Source: UBA970 sp049419605 (GTDB lineage: Bacteria > Bacillota_I > Bacilli_A > RFN20 > CAG-826). From it: a DNA stretch of 32,098 nt. The notes below the pieces were generated by a model. It saw nothing but the letters and a program-made list of their open reading frames with translations, did no database searches and had not been told where the DNA came from. The stretch spans positions 1 through 32,098 of the forward strand of contig JBMSKF010000011.1 of the NCBI GenBank assembly GCA_049419605.1, given 5' to 3'. Positions 26,453 to 32,098 of this stretch are shown here, piece after piece. A program made the position numbers and the translations under genes. Every line of letters starts with the position of its first letter. Positions within the stretch are counted from its first letter, which is position 1.

Positions 26453-26932
26453 ATGTCTATTTATCAATTTTCTGCAAAATCAATTAAAGGAAAACTCATT
26501 GATTTTTCCCAATACAAAGGAAAAGTTTTACTCATTGTCAACACCGCCACCCATTGTGGTTATACGAAACAATACAATGCAATGCAAACCCTTTATCAAC
26601 AATATCAACCACGTGGTTTAGAAATCTTAGATTTTCCCTCGCATACTTTTTTACAAACGCCAGAGGATAATGCTGGTATTGAAACCTTTTGTGAAAGACA
26701 ATTTAAAACCACCTTTACAACCTTTGAAAAGATTGAAGTCAATGGGGATCAAGCTCATCCTTTGTACCAATATTTAAGAAAGCAAAACGAACTCCAAACT
26801 GATTTAAAGATTGAATGGAATTTCACAAAATTTTTAGTCAATCGCCATGGTGATGTTGTAAGTCGATACAATGCTAAAACCACGCCAGAAATGTTAATCA
26901 AGGAAATCGAATCTTTACTCAATGATCGATAA
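26453..26932 (+). CDS. Glutathione peroxidase-family thiol peroxidase
   Basis: A 159-residue peroxidase that reduces peroxides, in bacteria of this kind probably with thioredoxin rather than glutathione. The catalytic Cys35 is in NTATHCGYTKQY, Gln68 in LQTP, and Trp122/Asn123 in EWNFTKFLV, completing the tetrad. Cys80 in FCERQF may serve as resolving cysteine. The common FPCNQF motif is FPSHTF here. It is the third gene of the prs run and its end overlaps the next gene by 11 bases. Confidence 0.93.
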   Translation: MSIYQFSAKSIKGKLIDFSQYKGKVLLIVNTATHCGYTKQYNAMQTLYQQYQPRGLEILDFPSHTFLQTPEDNAGIETFCERQFKTTFTTFEKIEVNGDQAHPLYQYLRKQNELQTDLKIEWNFTKFLVNRHGDVVSRYNAKTTPEMLIKEIESLLNDR

Positions 26933-28106
26933 AAAGACAAAAGATTCTCTTCGTGATAAACATATTTTATGCTTCGGGACATCTCCGTCTTTTTTTATTC
27001 AAAACCCATTAAGAATTGAGTGGTTTGGCGCGTATAGTAGTTTGCACGGTGCTAATCGGTTAACCAGTGCGGTCAATGTTTACATGTTGGCAAGTGTCAG
27101 TGAACACAACGATAAAGTAATAAGGATTGTTTCTAATCAATATCCTGCCATCAATCTCGCTTTAGATGCAAGCACATCTAATGCAGAAAAAGGCAGTGCA
27201 ACAGATTTAATTTTTCATCTCATCCATTCACTCAAAGAAAAAAAACTTTTATTTAAAAAAGGGATCAATCTATTCATTGAATCTGAAACAAAACATCAAT
27301 TTCACGTTGGATCTTCCACTAGTTTTCTTCTTGTCACACTTGAAGCTATTTTGTTTGTTTTTAAAGATCAGATTTCATTATCCATCGAAGAAAAATTTCG
27401 CCTGATTCATACAATTGAATTGTTACAAATCTCGTTTCCTCATCATGTTGCTGATGCTTTACCCATGTTGTTGGGTGGTACACAAATCCATGCAATGGAC
27501 ATCCAATATAATCCAATTTACCAACGACACATAGGGAATTTAAAACAATATAAAATCCTTAGTTTATCCATCGTCAATTATGTTTATCAACCGCAACTAT
27601 CCATGAAAAATATTGTTGAACACATGAATATCATCGCCCATCATTATCAACAAAAGCGATTAGCGGATGTAGATTATTTGCAATTTCAACACGATGAACA
27701 GCACCTTTTGCATTTATATGGGAGTAAGACATTAGCAAAAGCTCATCATTTTTTTACAGAAACCCTAGCTGTAAAACAATCTTACCTAGCAATGGAAAAA
27801 GAGGATGAACATACATTTTTCAACTTAATAAAACTAGCTCAAAAACGTGATTTAGAATCTTTAGAGCATCATATCGTGGCAGCTCCATCAGAACAAAAAA
27901 TTACGAACACATTGAAATGGATTCAAGCCACTTTTCCTCGAATTGCTTTCCGCATTCACGGTTTTGGTTTTCAAGGGGATTTTATTCTTTTAATTCCTAT
28001 CGATGAGTATAAAGATGTATTCCATCGCTTGAAAAAACAATTTTATGCTGATCAATTAAAAGAAATTAACTTTGTAAATCAAGGTATTCGTATTTTCAAA
28101 TCCTGA
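26922..28106 (+). CDS. Galactokinase-like GHMP kinase family protein with degenerate sugar site
   Basis: A 394-residue protein with the GHMP/galactokinase layout. The N-terminal signature is RIEWFGAYSSLHGA from residue 31, where galactokinase has RVNLIGEHTDYNGG: the sugar-binding Glu, His and Asp become Ala, Tyr and Ser. The phosphate loop is HVGSSTS (128-134) instead of GLSSSA. An Asp in HVADALPMLLGGTQ may replace the catalytic base, and FGFQGDFILL near the C-terminus matches the GFGGC motif. It may use a different substrate or be inactive. The ATG at 26922 overlaps the peroxidase gene; a ribosome site is not obvious. It ends in TGA and no terminator follows directly. Confidence 0.75.
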   Translation: MIDKKTKDSLRDKHILCFGTSPSFFIQNPLRIEWFGAYSSLHGANRLTSAVNVYMLASVSEHNDKVIRIVSNQYPAINLALDASTSNAEKGSATDLIFHLIHSLKEKKLLFKKGINLFIESETKHQFHVGSSTSFLLVTLEAILFVFKDQISLSIEEKFRLIHTIELLQISFPHHVADALPMLLGGTQIHAMDIQYNPIYQRHIGNLKQYKILSLSIVNYVYQPQLSMKNIVEHMNIIAHHYQQKRLADVDYLQFQHDEQHLLHLYGSKTLAKAHHFFTETLAVKQSYLAMEKEDEHTFFNLIKLAQKRDLESLEHHIVAAPSEQKITNTLKWIQATFPRIAFRIHGFGFQGDFILLIPIDEYKDVFHRLKKQFYADQLKEINFVNQGIRIFKS

Positions 28107-28158
28107 AACCTCTTTCACAAATCTAATAAAAAATACAAATTATTAATGAAAACACTTA

Positions 28159-28172
28159 TGTAAGCGATAACA
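28159..28172 (+). promoter_or_regulatory. cre-like site 1
   Basis: TGTAAGCGATAACA agrees with the cre consensus at 13 of 14 positions. Its centre is 29 bases before that of the next site and about 87 bases before the predicted transcription start of the small ORF. A CcpA or other LacI-family protein is the likely binder. Confidence 0.65.
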
Positions 28173-28187
28173 TTTCGTGCTGATAAT

Positions 28188-28201
28188 AGAAAGCGTTTAC
28201 A
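28188..28201 (+). promoter_or_regulatory. cre-like site 2
   Basis: AGAAAGCGTTTACA agrees with the cre consensus at 13 of 14 positions. It is centred about 58 bases before the predicted start of transcription, a distance at which CcpA activates in known Bacillus promoters. If instead TTTACA (28196-28201) is the -35, the site would overlap it and repress. Confidence 0.65.
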
Positions 28202-28216
28202 TTTAAGGAATGAAAA

Positions 28217-28245
28217 TTGTATTTTAGATTTCTTCCTTATATATT
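28217..28245 (+). promoter_or_regulatory. Candidate promoter of the 57-residue ORF
   Basis: TTGTAT at 28217-28222, a 17-base spacer and TATATT at 28240-28245. Transcription would begin near 28252, at the base of a stem formed by TTGTCTT (28250-28256) and AAGACAA (28272-28278), whose loop contains the palindrome CAGATCTG. That 5' hairpin may protect the mRNA. Confidence 0.5.
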
Positions 28246-28302
28246 GTGTTTGTCTTCAGATCTGGCACCTAAAGACAAGAGGAAAAAGAGGAGGCCCAAC
28301 AA

Positions 28303-28476
28303 ATGAGCACAACCACATTCGAACGATTAAATCAAAAACCATTAAACGCAAAATATTACCCGCTTGATGAAGAAAACAAAGTAATTGTTCAACCTAAAAG
28401 AGACCATTTCTTTGCAGAATTATCTCACTTCATCATTGAAGTATTAGCAATCGTCTCGAGACCAACCATCGATTAA
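28303..28476 (+). CDS. Small ORF of unknown function, 57 residues
   Basis: A short ORF that I do not recognise. ATG 28303 follows AGGAGG (28289-28294) at 8 bases, the best ribosome site on the plus strand of the window, and TAA is at 28474. The N-terminal half is polar (MSTTTFERLNQKPLNAKYYP), then RDHFFAELSHFIIEVLAIVS is a likely amphipathic or weakly hydrophobic helix (about residues 33-51), ending SRPTID. It has its own cre-like sites, promoter, leader hairpin and terminator, so it looks like an independent and well-expressed unit under carbon control. It lies between the prs run and clpB. A small regulatory or membrane-associated protein is conceivable; alternatively the transcript itself may be functional. 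Confidence 0.7.
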   Translation: MSTTTFERLNQKPLNAKYYPLDEENKVIVQPKRDHFFAELSHFIIEVLAIVSRPTID

Positions 28477-28501
28477 ATTACTTAATATTATCCAATTAAT
28501 T

Positions 28502-28530
28502 GGCTTGAAACCAGATTCAAGCCTTTTTTA
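28502..28530 (+). terminator. Intrinsic terminator after the small ORF
   Basis: Perfect 8-bp stem GGCTTGAA / TTCAAGCC with loop ACCAGA, followed by six T. It isolates the small ORF from clpB. Confidence 0.9.
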
Positions 28531-28541
28531 TTCTTATTCAA

Positions 28542-28568
28542 TTAGCACTCTAACTTGACAAATGCTAA
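28542..28568 (+). promoter_or_regulatory. CIRCE element 1 (HrcA operator)
   Basis: TTAGCACTC, 9 bases, AAATGCTAA. The left arm is perfect and the right arm matches 7 of 9 positions of GAGTGCTAA. It covers the -35 box of the clpB promoter. HrcA represses heat-shock genes through this element. Confidence 0.85.
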
Positions 28569-28582
28569 AAATGTTTTATATT
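28555..28582 (+). promoter_or_regulatory. clpB promoter
   Basis: TTGACA at 28555-28560, a 16-base spacer and TATATT at 28577-28582. It is of the vegetative type and is framed by two CIRCE elements, so control should be by HrcA repression. Confidence 0.85.
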
Positions 28583-28586
28583 AGAT

Positions 28587-28613
28587 TTAGCACTTAAACA
28601 ACTTGAGTGCTAA
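28587..28613 (+). promoter_or_regulatory. CIRCE element 2 (HrcA operator)
   Basis: TTAGCACTT, 9 bases, GAGTGCTAA; 17 of 18 arm positions agree with the consensus. It lies at the predicted transcription start and touches the AAGGGG ribosome site of clpB, so the hairpin could also act in the mRNA. Confidence 0.92.
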
Positions 28614-28626
28614 AGGGGTCAACCTT

Positions 28627-30738
28627 ATGGAATTACCAATCGATTACAGCAAAGATGAAAAGGTGTTAGAAAAATTTGGTCGTAACATTAATGAACAAGT
28701 TCAAAAAGGGAAAATTGATCCAATTATTGGTCGAGATGAAGAGATTAGAAAGATCATCCAAATCCTTGCAAGAAAAAATAAGAATAATGTGATTCTATTG
28801 GGCGAACCCGGTGTTGGAAAGACTGCAATTATTGAAGGTTTAGCGCAACGTATTATGCGCCAAGATGTTCCGAACACTTTGAAAGATAAGGTCATTTACG
28901 AGCTTGATATGGGCGCCCTCATTGCCGGTGCTAAATTTCGTGGTGAATTTGAGGAACGTTTAAAAGCGGTGTTGAATAAGATACGGCAATCAGAAGGAAA
29001 GATTATTTTATTTATTGATGAAATTCATAGTATCGTTGGCGCGGGTCGAACAGATGGTGCTATGGATGCATCCAATATGTTAAAACCTTTGCTTGCTAGA
29101 GGAGAAATAGATTGTATTGGCGCTACCACCTTAAATGAATATCGGCAATATATCGAAAAAGATCGGGCGCTTGAAAGACGTTTTCAACCTTTAATGGTCT
29201 TAGAACCTACTGTTGAGGATACGATTTCTATCCTCCGTGGTATTAAATCAAGATATGAATCACATCATGGGGTTAAAATCACCGATGAGGCCCTCATCGC
29301 TGCCACAACATTATCTCAACGGTATTTAACTTCTCGTTTTTTACCAGATAAAGCGATTGATTTAATTGACGAGGCATCCGCCTTAACAAGAGTGCAAATT
29401 GAATCGATGCCAACCGAACTCGATGAAGTAGATCGAAAAATTAGACAACTTGAAATTGAAAAATTCGCGCTCAGTAAGGAAGAAGATCCAACCTCCAAAG
29501 CACGTTATGTAAAAATTAGCGATGAATTAAATGCCTTGAAGAAAGATTACGGTAATAAAAAACAAAAATGGATGGAAGAAAAATCATTACTTTCTGATAT
29601 TAAAACATTAAAAGATACCATTCATCAAACGAAATTAAAACTCGATCAAGCCTTCACTAATGGTGATTATCAAAAAGCTTCAGAATTACAATATGGTCAG
29701 TTGCCTGCATTAGAAAAGAACCTATTAACGCTTGAAAACAAAACAAGAAAAGGAAGAATGTTATCTGAGATTGTCACCGAAGAGGAAATTGCAAAGATTG
29801 TTTCTAAATTAACACGTATTCCAGTTTCACGAATCGTTCAAGGCGAAAAGGAAAAAGTTTTAGGTCTTAAAGAAAAGATGTTACAAAGGGTTATCGGTCA
29901 AGATGAAGCGATCGATTTGGTAACGGATGCAATTATTAGACAACGGGCAGGCATTCAAGATGCAAAACGTCCAATTGGTACCTTTATGTTTTTAGGCCCT
30001 ACTGGTGTTGGTAAAACCGAAGTAGCAAAAAGTTTAGCAGAAGGATTATTTGATAATGATAATCAAATCATTCGTATTGATATGTCCGAATATATGGAAA
30101 AATTTTCTGTGACAAGATTGATTGGATCGCCACCAGGATATGTTGGATATGAAGAAGGGGGTCAATTAACTGAAAAGGTTCGTCGCTCACCTTATAGTAT
30201 TATTCTTTTTGATGAGATTGAAAAAGCACATCCAGAAGTGTTTAATTTACTTTTACAAGTATTGGATGAGGGCAGATTAACCGATTCACAAGGACGCGTC
30301 ATTGATTTTCGAAATACGGTCATTATCATGACCTCAAATTTAGGATCTGAACAATTACTTGAAGGAAAATCTGATGCAGTTGAAGACTTACTTCATCGAA
30401 CCTTTAAACCTGAATTTTTAAATCGAATTGATGAAATCGTATATTTCCATCCATTAAACAAAGATACCCAAAGTTTAATCGTAACGCGTATGTTACAACA
30501 GCTTGAACAACATTTAGAAAAACAAGGAATATTTGTGAGTTTTACCGAAGCAATCGAAACCTATGTTCTCGATCAAGCCTTTAGTAAAGAGTATGGCGCT
30601 AGACCTTTAAAACGTTTCATCCAAAAAGAAATTGAGACCTTCATTGCCAAAGCATTAATTCAAGGAAATATCACACCAAAAGTCCCCGTGACGATTGATG
30701 TGAAAAATCAAATATTATCGATTAAAACAGCGGACTAA
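28627..30738 (+). CDS. clpB: ClpB disaggregase, short form without the N-terminal domain
   Basis: AAA+ chaperone that rescues aggregated proteins together with DnaK. The start is ATG 28627 with AAGGGG at 28613-28618; the TTG at 28603 lies inside the CIRCE element and is rejected. At 703 residues it lacks the Clp_N repeats and opens directly before the first AAA module (GEPGVGKT, 59-66). A coiled-coil middle domain of about 115 residues (261-375) distinguishes ClpB from ClpC. The second module has GPTGVGKT (457-464), GSPPGYVGYEEGG and FLNRIDEIVYF. No ClpP-docking loop was recognised. Short ClpB forms occur in Mollicutes. Two CIRCE elements imply HrcA control. Confidence 0.95.
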   Translation: MELPIDYSKDEKVLEKFGRNINEQVQKGKIDPIIGRDEEIRKIIQILARKNKNNVILLGEPGVGKTAIIEGLAQRIMRQDVPNTLKDKVIYELDMGALIAGAKFRGEFEERLKAVLNKIRQSEGKIILFIDEIHSIVGAGRTDGAMDASNMLKPLLARGEIDCIGATTLNEYRQYIEKDRALERRFQPLMVLEPTVEDTISILRGIKSRYESHHGVKITDEALIAATTLSQRYLTSRFLPDKAIDLIDEASALTRVQIESMPTELDEVDRKIRQLEIEKFALSKEEDPTSKARYVKISDELNALKKDYGNKKQKWMEEKSLLSDIKTLKDTIHQTKLKLDQAFTNGDYQKASELQYGQLPALEKNLLTLENKTRKGRMLSEIVTEEEIAKIVSKLTRIPVSRIVQGEKEKVLGLKEKMLQRVIGQDEAIDLVTDAIIRQRAGIQDAKRPIGTFMFLGPTGVGKTEVAKSLAEGLFDNDNQIIRIDMSEYMEKFSVTRLIGSPPGYVGYEEGGQLTEKVRRSPYSIILFDEIEKAHPEVFNLLLQVLDEGRLTDSQGRVIDFRNTVIIMTSNLGSEQLLEGKSDAVEDLLHRTFKPEFLNRIDEIVYFHPLNKDTQSLIVTRMLQQLEQHLEKQGIFVSFTEAIETYVLDQAFSKEYGARPLKRFIQKEIETFIAKALIQGNITPKVPVTIDVKNQILSIKTAD

Positions 30739-30761
30739 TTTGTCTGAATAGATTACAAATG

Positions 30762-30802
30762 AAAAACACGCGTCATTTGATTGACAAAAGCGTGTTTTTT
30801 TT
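30762..30802 (+). terminator. Intrinsic terminator of clpB
   Basis: Stem AAAAACACGC (30762-30771) with GCGTGTTTTT (30790-30799), an inner GTCA/TGAC stem (30772-30775 with 30782-30785), and a T-run. The 3' arm lies inside the promoter of the following tRNA gene. Confidence 0.85.
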
Positions 30803-30809
30803 CTATCAT
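30781..30809 (+). promoter_or_regulatory. Promoter of tRNA-Thr inside the clpB terminator
   Basis: Consensus TTGACA at 30781-30786, a 17-base spacer and TATCAT at 30804-30809; predicted start near 30816, six bases before the mature tRNA. The -35 lies in the loop side of the clpB terminator. Confidence 0.75.
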
Positions 30810-30821
30810 TGAAAAGCGTGT

Positions 30822-30895
30822 GCCCCCTTAGTTAAATGGCATAACGAGTCCATGGTAAGGACTTATTGTCAGTTCGATTCTGGCAGGGGGCACCA
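30822..30895 (+). tRNA. tRNA-Thr (anticodon GGT)
   Basis: A 74-base tRNA with all arms. The acceptor GCCCCCT (30822-30828) pairs with AGGGGGC (30885-30891); discriminator A and an encoded CCA follow. The D stem is GTTA/TAAC with GG in the loop. The anticodon stem AGTCC/GGACT holds the loop ATGGTAA, giving GGT at positions 34-36, which reads ACC and ACT. The T arm is GTCAG/CTGGC around TTCGATT. The variable loop has four bases. Confidence 0.95.
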
Positions 30896-30897
30896 TG

Positions 30898-30920
30898 AAA
30901 TCTCTTGAGGAGATTTTTTT
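30898..30920 (+). terminator. Terminator after tRNA-Thr
   Basis: Stem AAATCTC / GAGATTT with loop TTGAG, followed by further T residues. It ends the tRNA transcript three bases after its CCA. Confidence 0.8.
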
Positions 30921-30944
30921 ATTTTAAAGCATCAACACAATCGT

Positions 30945-30950
30945 TATAAT
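30945..30950 (+). promoter_or_regulatory. Candidate -10 box for thyX
   Basis: A perfect TATAAT, with only a poor -35 (TTTTAA, 30922-30927) at 17 bases. It lies 19 bases before the thyX ATG, so the leader would be only about a dozen bases and would start at the AAGGA ribosome site (30957-30961). Confidence 0.45.
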
Positions 30951-30968
30951 ATCCACAAGGAAAATATT

Positions 30969-31664
30969 ATGAAAATTAAATTGATTTCTTATTCACAACC
31001 GGAAGAATCTCTTAAACTTGAAGGCCTTTCTAATGCCCAAGAGTTAATTGCATTTTGTGCTCGAGTTTCTAATCCTACAAATCAAATGAATATGGCAACG
31101 TCAGATAAATTGATTCTATATCTTGTTAAACATAAACATTGGTCACCTTTAGAAATGGTTTCTTTATGCTTAGAAATTGAGACGACCAGAGATATCGCAA
31201 GACAAATTTTAAGACATCGTTCATTTTCATTTCAAGAATTTTCCCAACGGTATGCTGATCCAACGCAACATTTAGAATTCACGACCCGTGAAGCCCGACT
31301 TCAAGATGATAAGAATCGACAAAATAGTATTAAAATTACTGATCTTCCTCAAGGTCAACAACTACAAAAACAATGGGAAGAAAAGCAACAAGCGATGATT
31401 CAATTAGCAAAACAAACGTATACATGGGCTATTGAAAATGGCATCGCAAAGGAACAGGCTCGTGCCGTGTTACCAGAAGGTTTAACCATGTCTAGACTCT
31501 ATATGAATGGAACGCTAAGAAGTTGGGTTCATTATCTTGAATTAAGATCAGGCAATGGCACCCAACTCGAACATATGGAAGTTGCGTTAGCCTGTGCAAA
31601 AGTGATTACGAAAGTTTTTCCATTAATTCAAGAATTTATCGTTCATGAAGAAACCAAAGCCTAA
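30969..31664 (+). CDS. thyX: Flavin-dependent thymidylate synthase
   Basis: Methylates dUMP to dTMP using FAD, NADPH and methylene-tetrahydrofolate. The 231 residues fit the family. The ThyX signature RHRSFSFQEFS (Arg82-His83-Arg84 and Ser92) is intact, and the C-terminal part has ARAVLPEGLTM, with the conserved Arg that binds dUMP, and RSWVHYLELRSGNGTQLEHM. AAGGA lies 7 bases before the ATG. The last 20 bases overlap the next gene. Nothing in the window shows whether thyA is also present in the genome. Confidence 0.97.
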   Translation: MKIKLISYSQPEESLKLEGLSNAQELIAFCARVSNPTNQMNMATSDKLILYLVKHKHWSPLEMVSLCLEIETTRDIARQILRHRSFSFQEFSQRYADPTQHLEFTTREARLQDDKNRQNSIKITDLPQGQQLQKQWEEKQQAMIQLAKQTYTWAIENGIAKEQARAVLPEGLTMSRLYMNGTLRSWVHYLELRSGNGTQLEHMEVALACAKVITKVFPLIQEFIVHEETKA

Positions 31665-32098
31665 AACAAAACGCCGAACTTATATTTTTTTAACCATTCT
31701 CATGCTACTTATTGGTTTGCCTTTTTTGTCATATCCTTTAAGTTATCAACCCCACACGAATGCAATGGATGCTTATTCAAGATCCGTGAAGATGAATGGG
31801 TATTATAGTTATCCCAATCACGAATCAACAATCGGTATCATTGTCTATCCTGGGGGTTTGGTTAACCCTGTCAGCTATGCCTGGTTTGCAGAAACCTTAT
31901 CCATTGATAGCAATGCATCCGTCTTTGTCACACAACCATTGTGGAATTTAGCAATCACGAATATACAAGGTGCAAATTCAATCATAGAATCGAATCCTGA
32001 TATCGATTTTTGGATTATTGGTGGTCATTCCTTGGGTGGAAGTAGCGCGGCATTTTTCACCATCGACCATCTTGATGATATTCAAGGATTATTCTTCT
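31645..32098 (+). CDS. Alpha/beta-hydrolase family protein, membrane-anchored, 3' truncated
   Basis: The first 151 codons of a gene that runs off the window. The N-terminus is basic (MKKPKPKTKRR) followed by one hydrophobic segment (about residues 12-32), so the protein is probably anchored or secreted. The domain then shows GIIVYPGGLVNP and the nucleophile elbow GGHSLGGSSA with candidate Ser129. It resembles the alpha/beta-hydrolase group of PF12695 type. ATG 31645 lies inside the thyX end in another frame, and no strong ribosome site is visible, so coupling to thyX is likely. Substrate unknown. Confidence 0.8.
   Translation, partial: MKKPKPKTKRRTYIFLTILMLLIGLPFLSYPLSYQPHTNAMDAYSRSVKMNGYYSYPNHESTIGIIVYPGGLVNPVSYAWFAETLSIDSNASVFVTQPLWNLAITNIQGANSIIESNPDIDFWIIGGHSLGGSSAAFFTIDHLDDIQGLFF

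Noticed and set aside
28603..28626. TTG start for clpB
   Set aside because: It lies in the CIRCE element; ATG 28627 has AAGGGG at a proper distance and fits the ClpB N-terminus.
1..32098. CRISPR arrays, insertion sequences, prophage genes or long direct repeats
   Set aside because: I found no regularly spaced repeats, transposase motifs or phage genes. The only repeat structure is at protein level in the CBM lipoprotein.

Overview
The window is AT-rich bacterial DNA with dense, mostly polycistronic genes and good Shine-Dalgarno sites. TGA is a stop codon (it ends the LacI-type gene and the GHMP-kinase-like gene), lipoproteins are numerous, CIRCE elements precede clpB, and ClpB is the short form without its N-terminal domain. 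Together these suggest a low-GC Firmicute or Mollicutes relative that keeps the standard code (Acholeplasma or Izemoplasma-like) rather than a Mycoplasma or Spiroplasma. That placement is inference; there is no rRNA here.

Bases 1-15849 form a carbohydrate locus that I read as a beta-1,2-glucan (sophoro-oligosaccharide) utilisation system. In order it has two ABC permeases, a lipoprotein of the GH144/'Glycoamylase' family, a promoter with two LacI-type palindromes, a lipoprotein with carbohydrate-binding repeats, a terminator, a second GH144-like protein without a signal peptide, a GH13 oligo-1,6-glucosidase-like enzyme, a LacI regulator, a GH3 beta-glucosidase, a 1081-residue GH94 phosphorylase of the size and motifs of 1,2-beta-oligoglucan phosphorylase, and a CotH-like lipoprotein. 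The implied pathway is cleavage of glucan at the cell surface, import of oligomers, then phosphorolysis to glucose-1-phosphate and hydrolysis of sophorose inside. The GH13 enzyme suggests that the natural substrate also contains an alpha-1,6 bond.

Bases 15850-24182 hold a DEAD-box RNA helicase on the plus strand, whose start site is partly covered by a hairpin, facing a complete F1Fo ATP synthase operon on the minus strand (atpI-like, B, E, F, H, A, G, D, C). The c subunit carries the two-carboxylate pattern of Na+-driven rotors. The helicase and atpC stop codons abut with no gap.

Bases 24183-28106 are divergent from the atp operon: prs, an iron-type alcohol dehydrogenase, a glutathione peroxidase and a degenerate galactokinase-like GHMP protein, tightly packed. 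Bases 28107-28530 hold a self-contained unit: two cre-like sites, a promoter, a leader hairpin, a strong ribosome binding site, a 57-codon ORF of unknown function and a terminator.

Bases 28531-32098 contain clpB under two CIRCE elements, a terminator overlapping the promoter of tRNA-Thr(GGT), thyX, and the start of an alpha/beta-hydrolase that runs off the window. No gene-free stretch exceeds about 230 bases.
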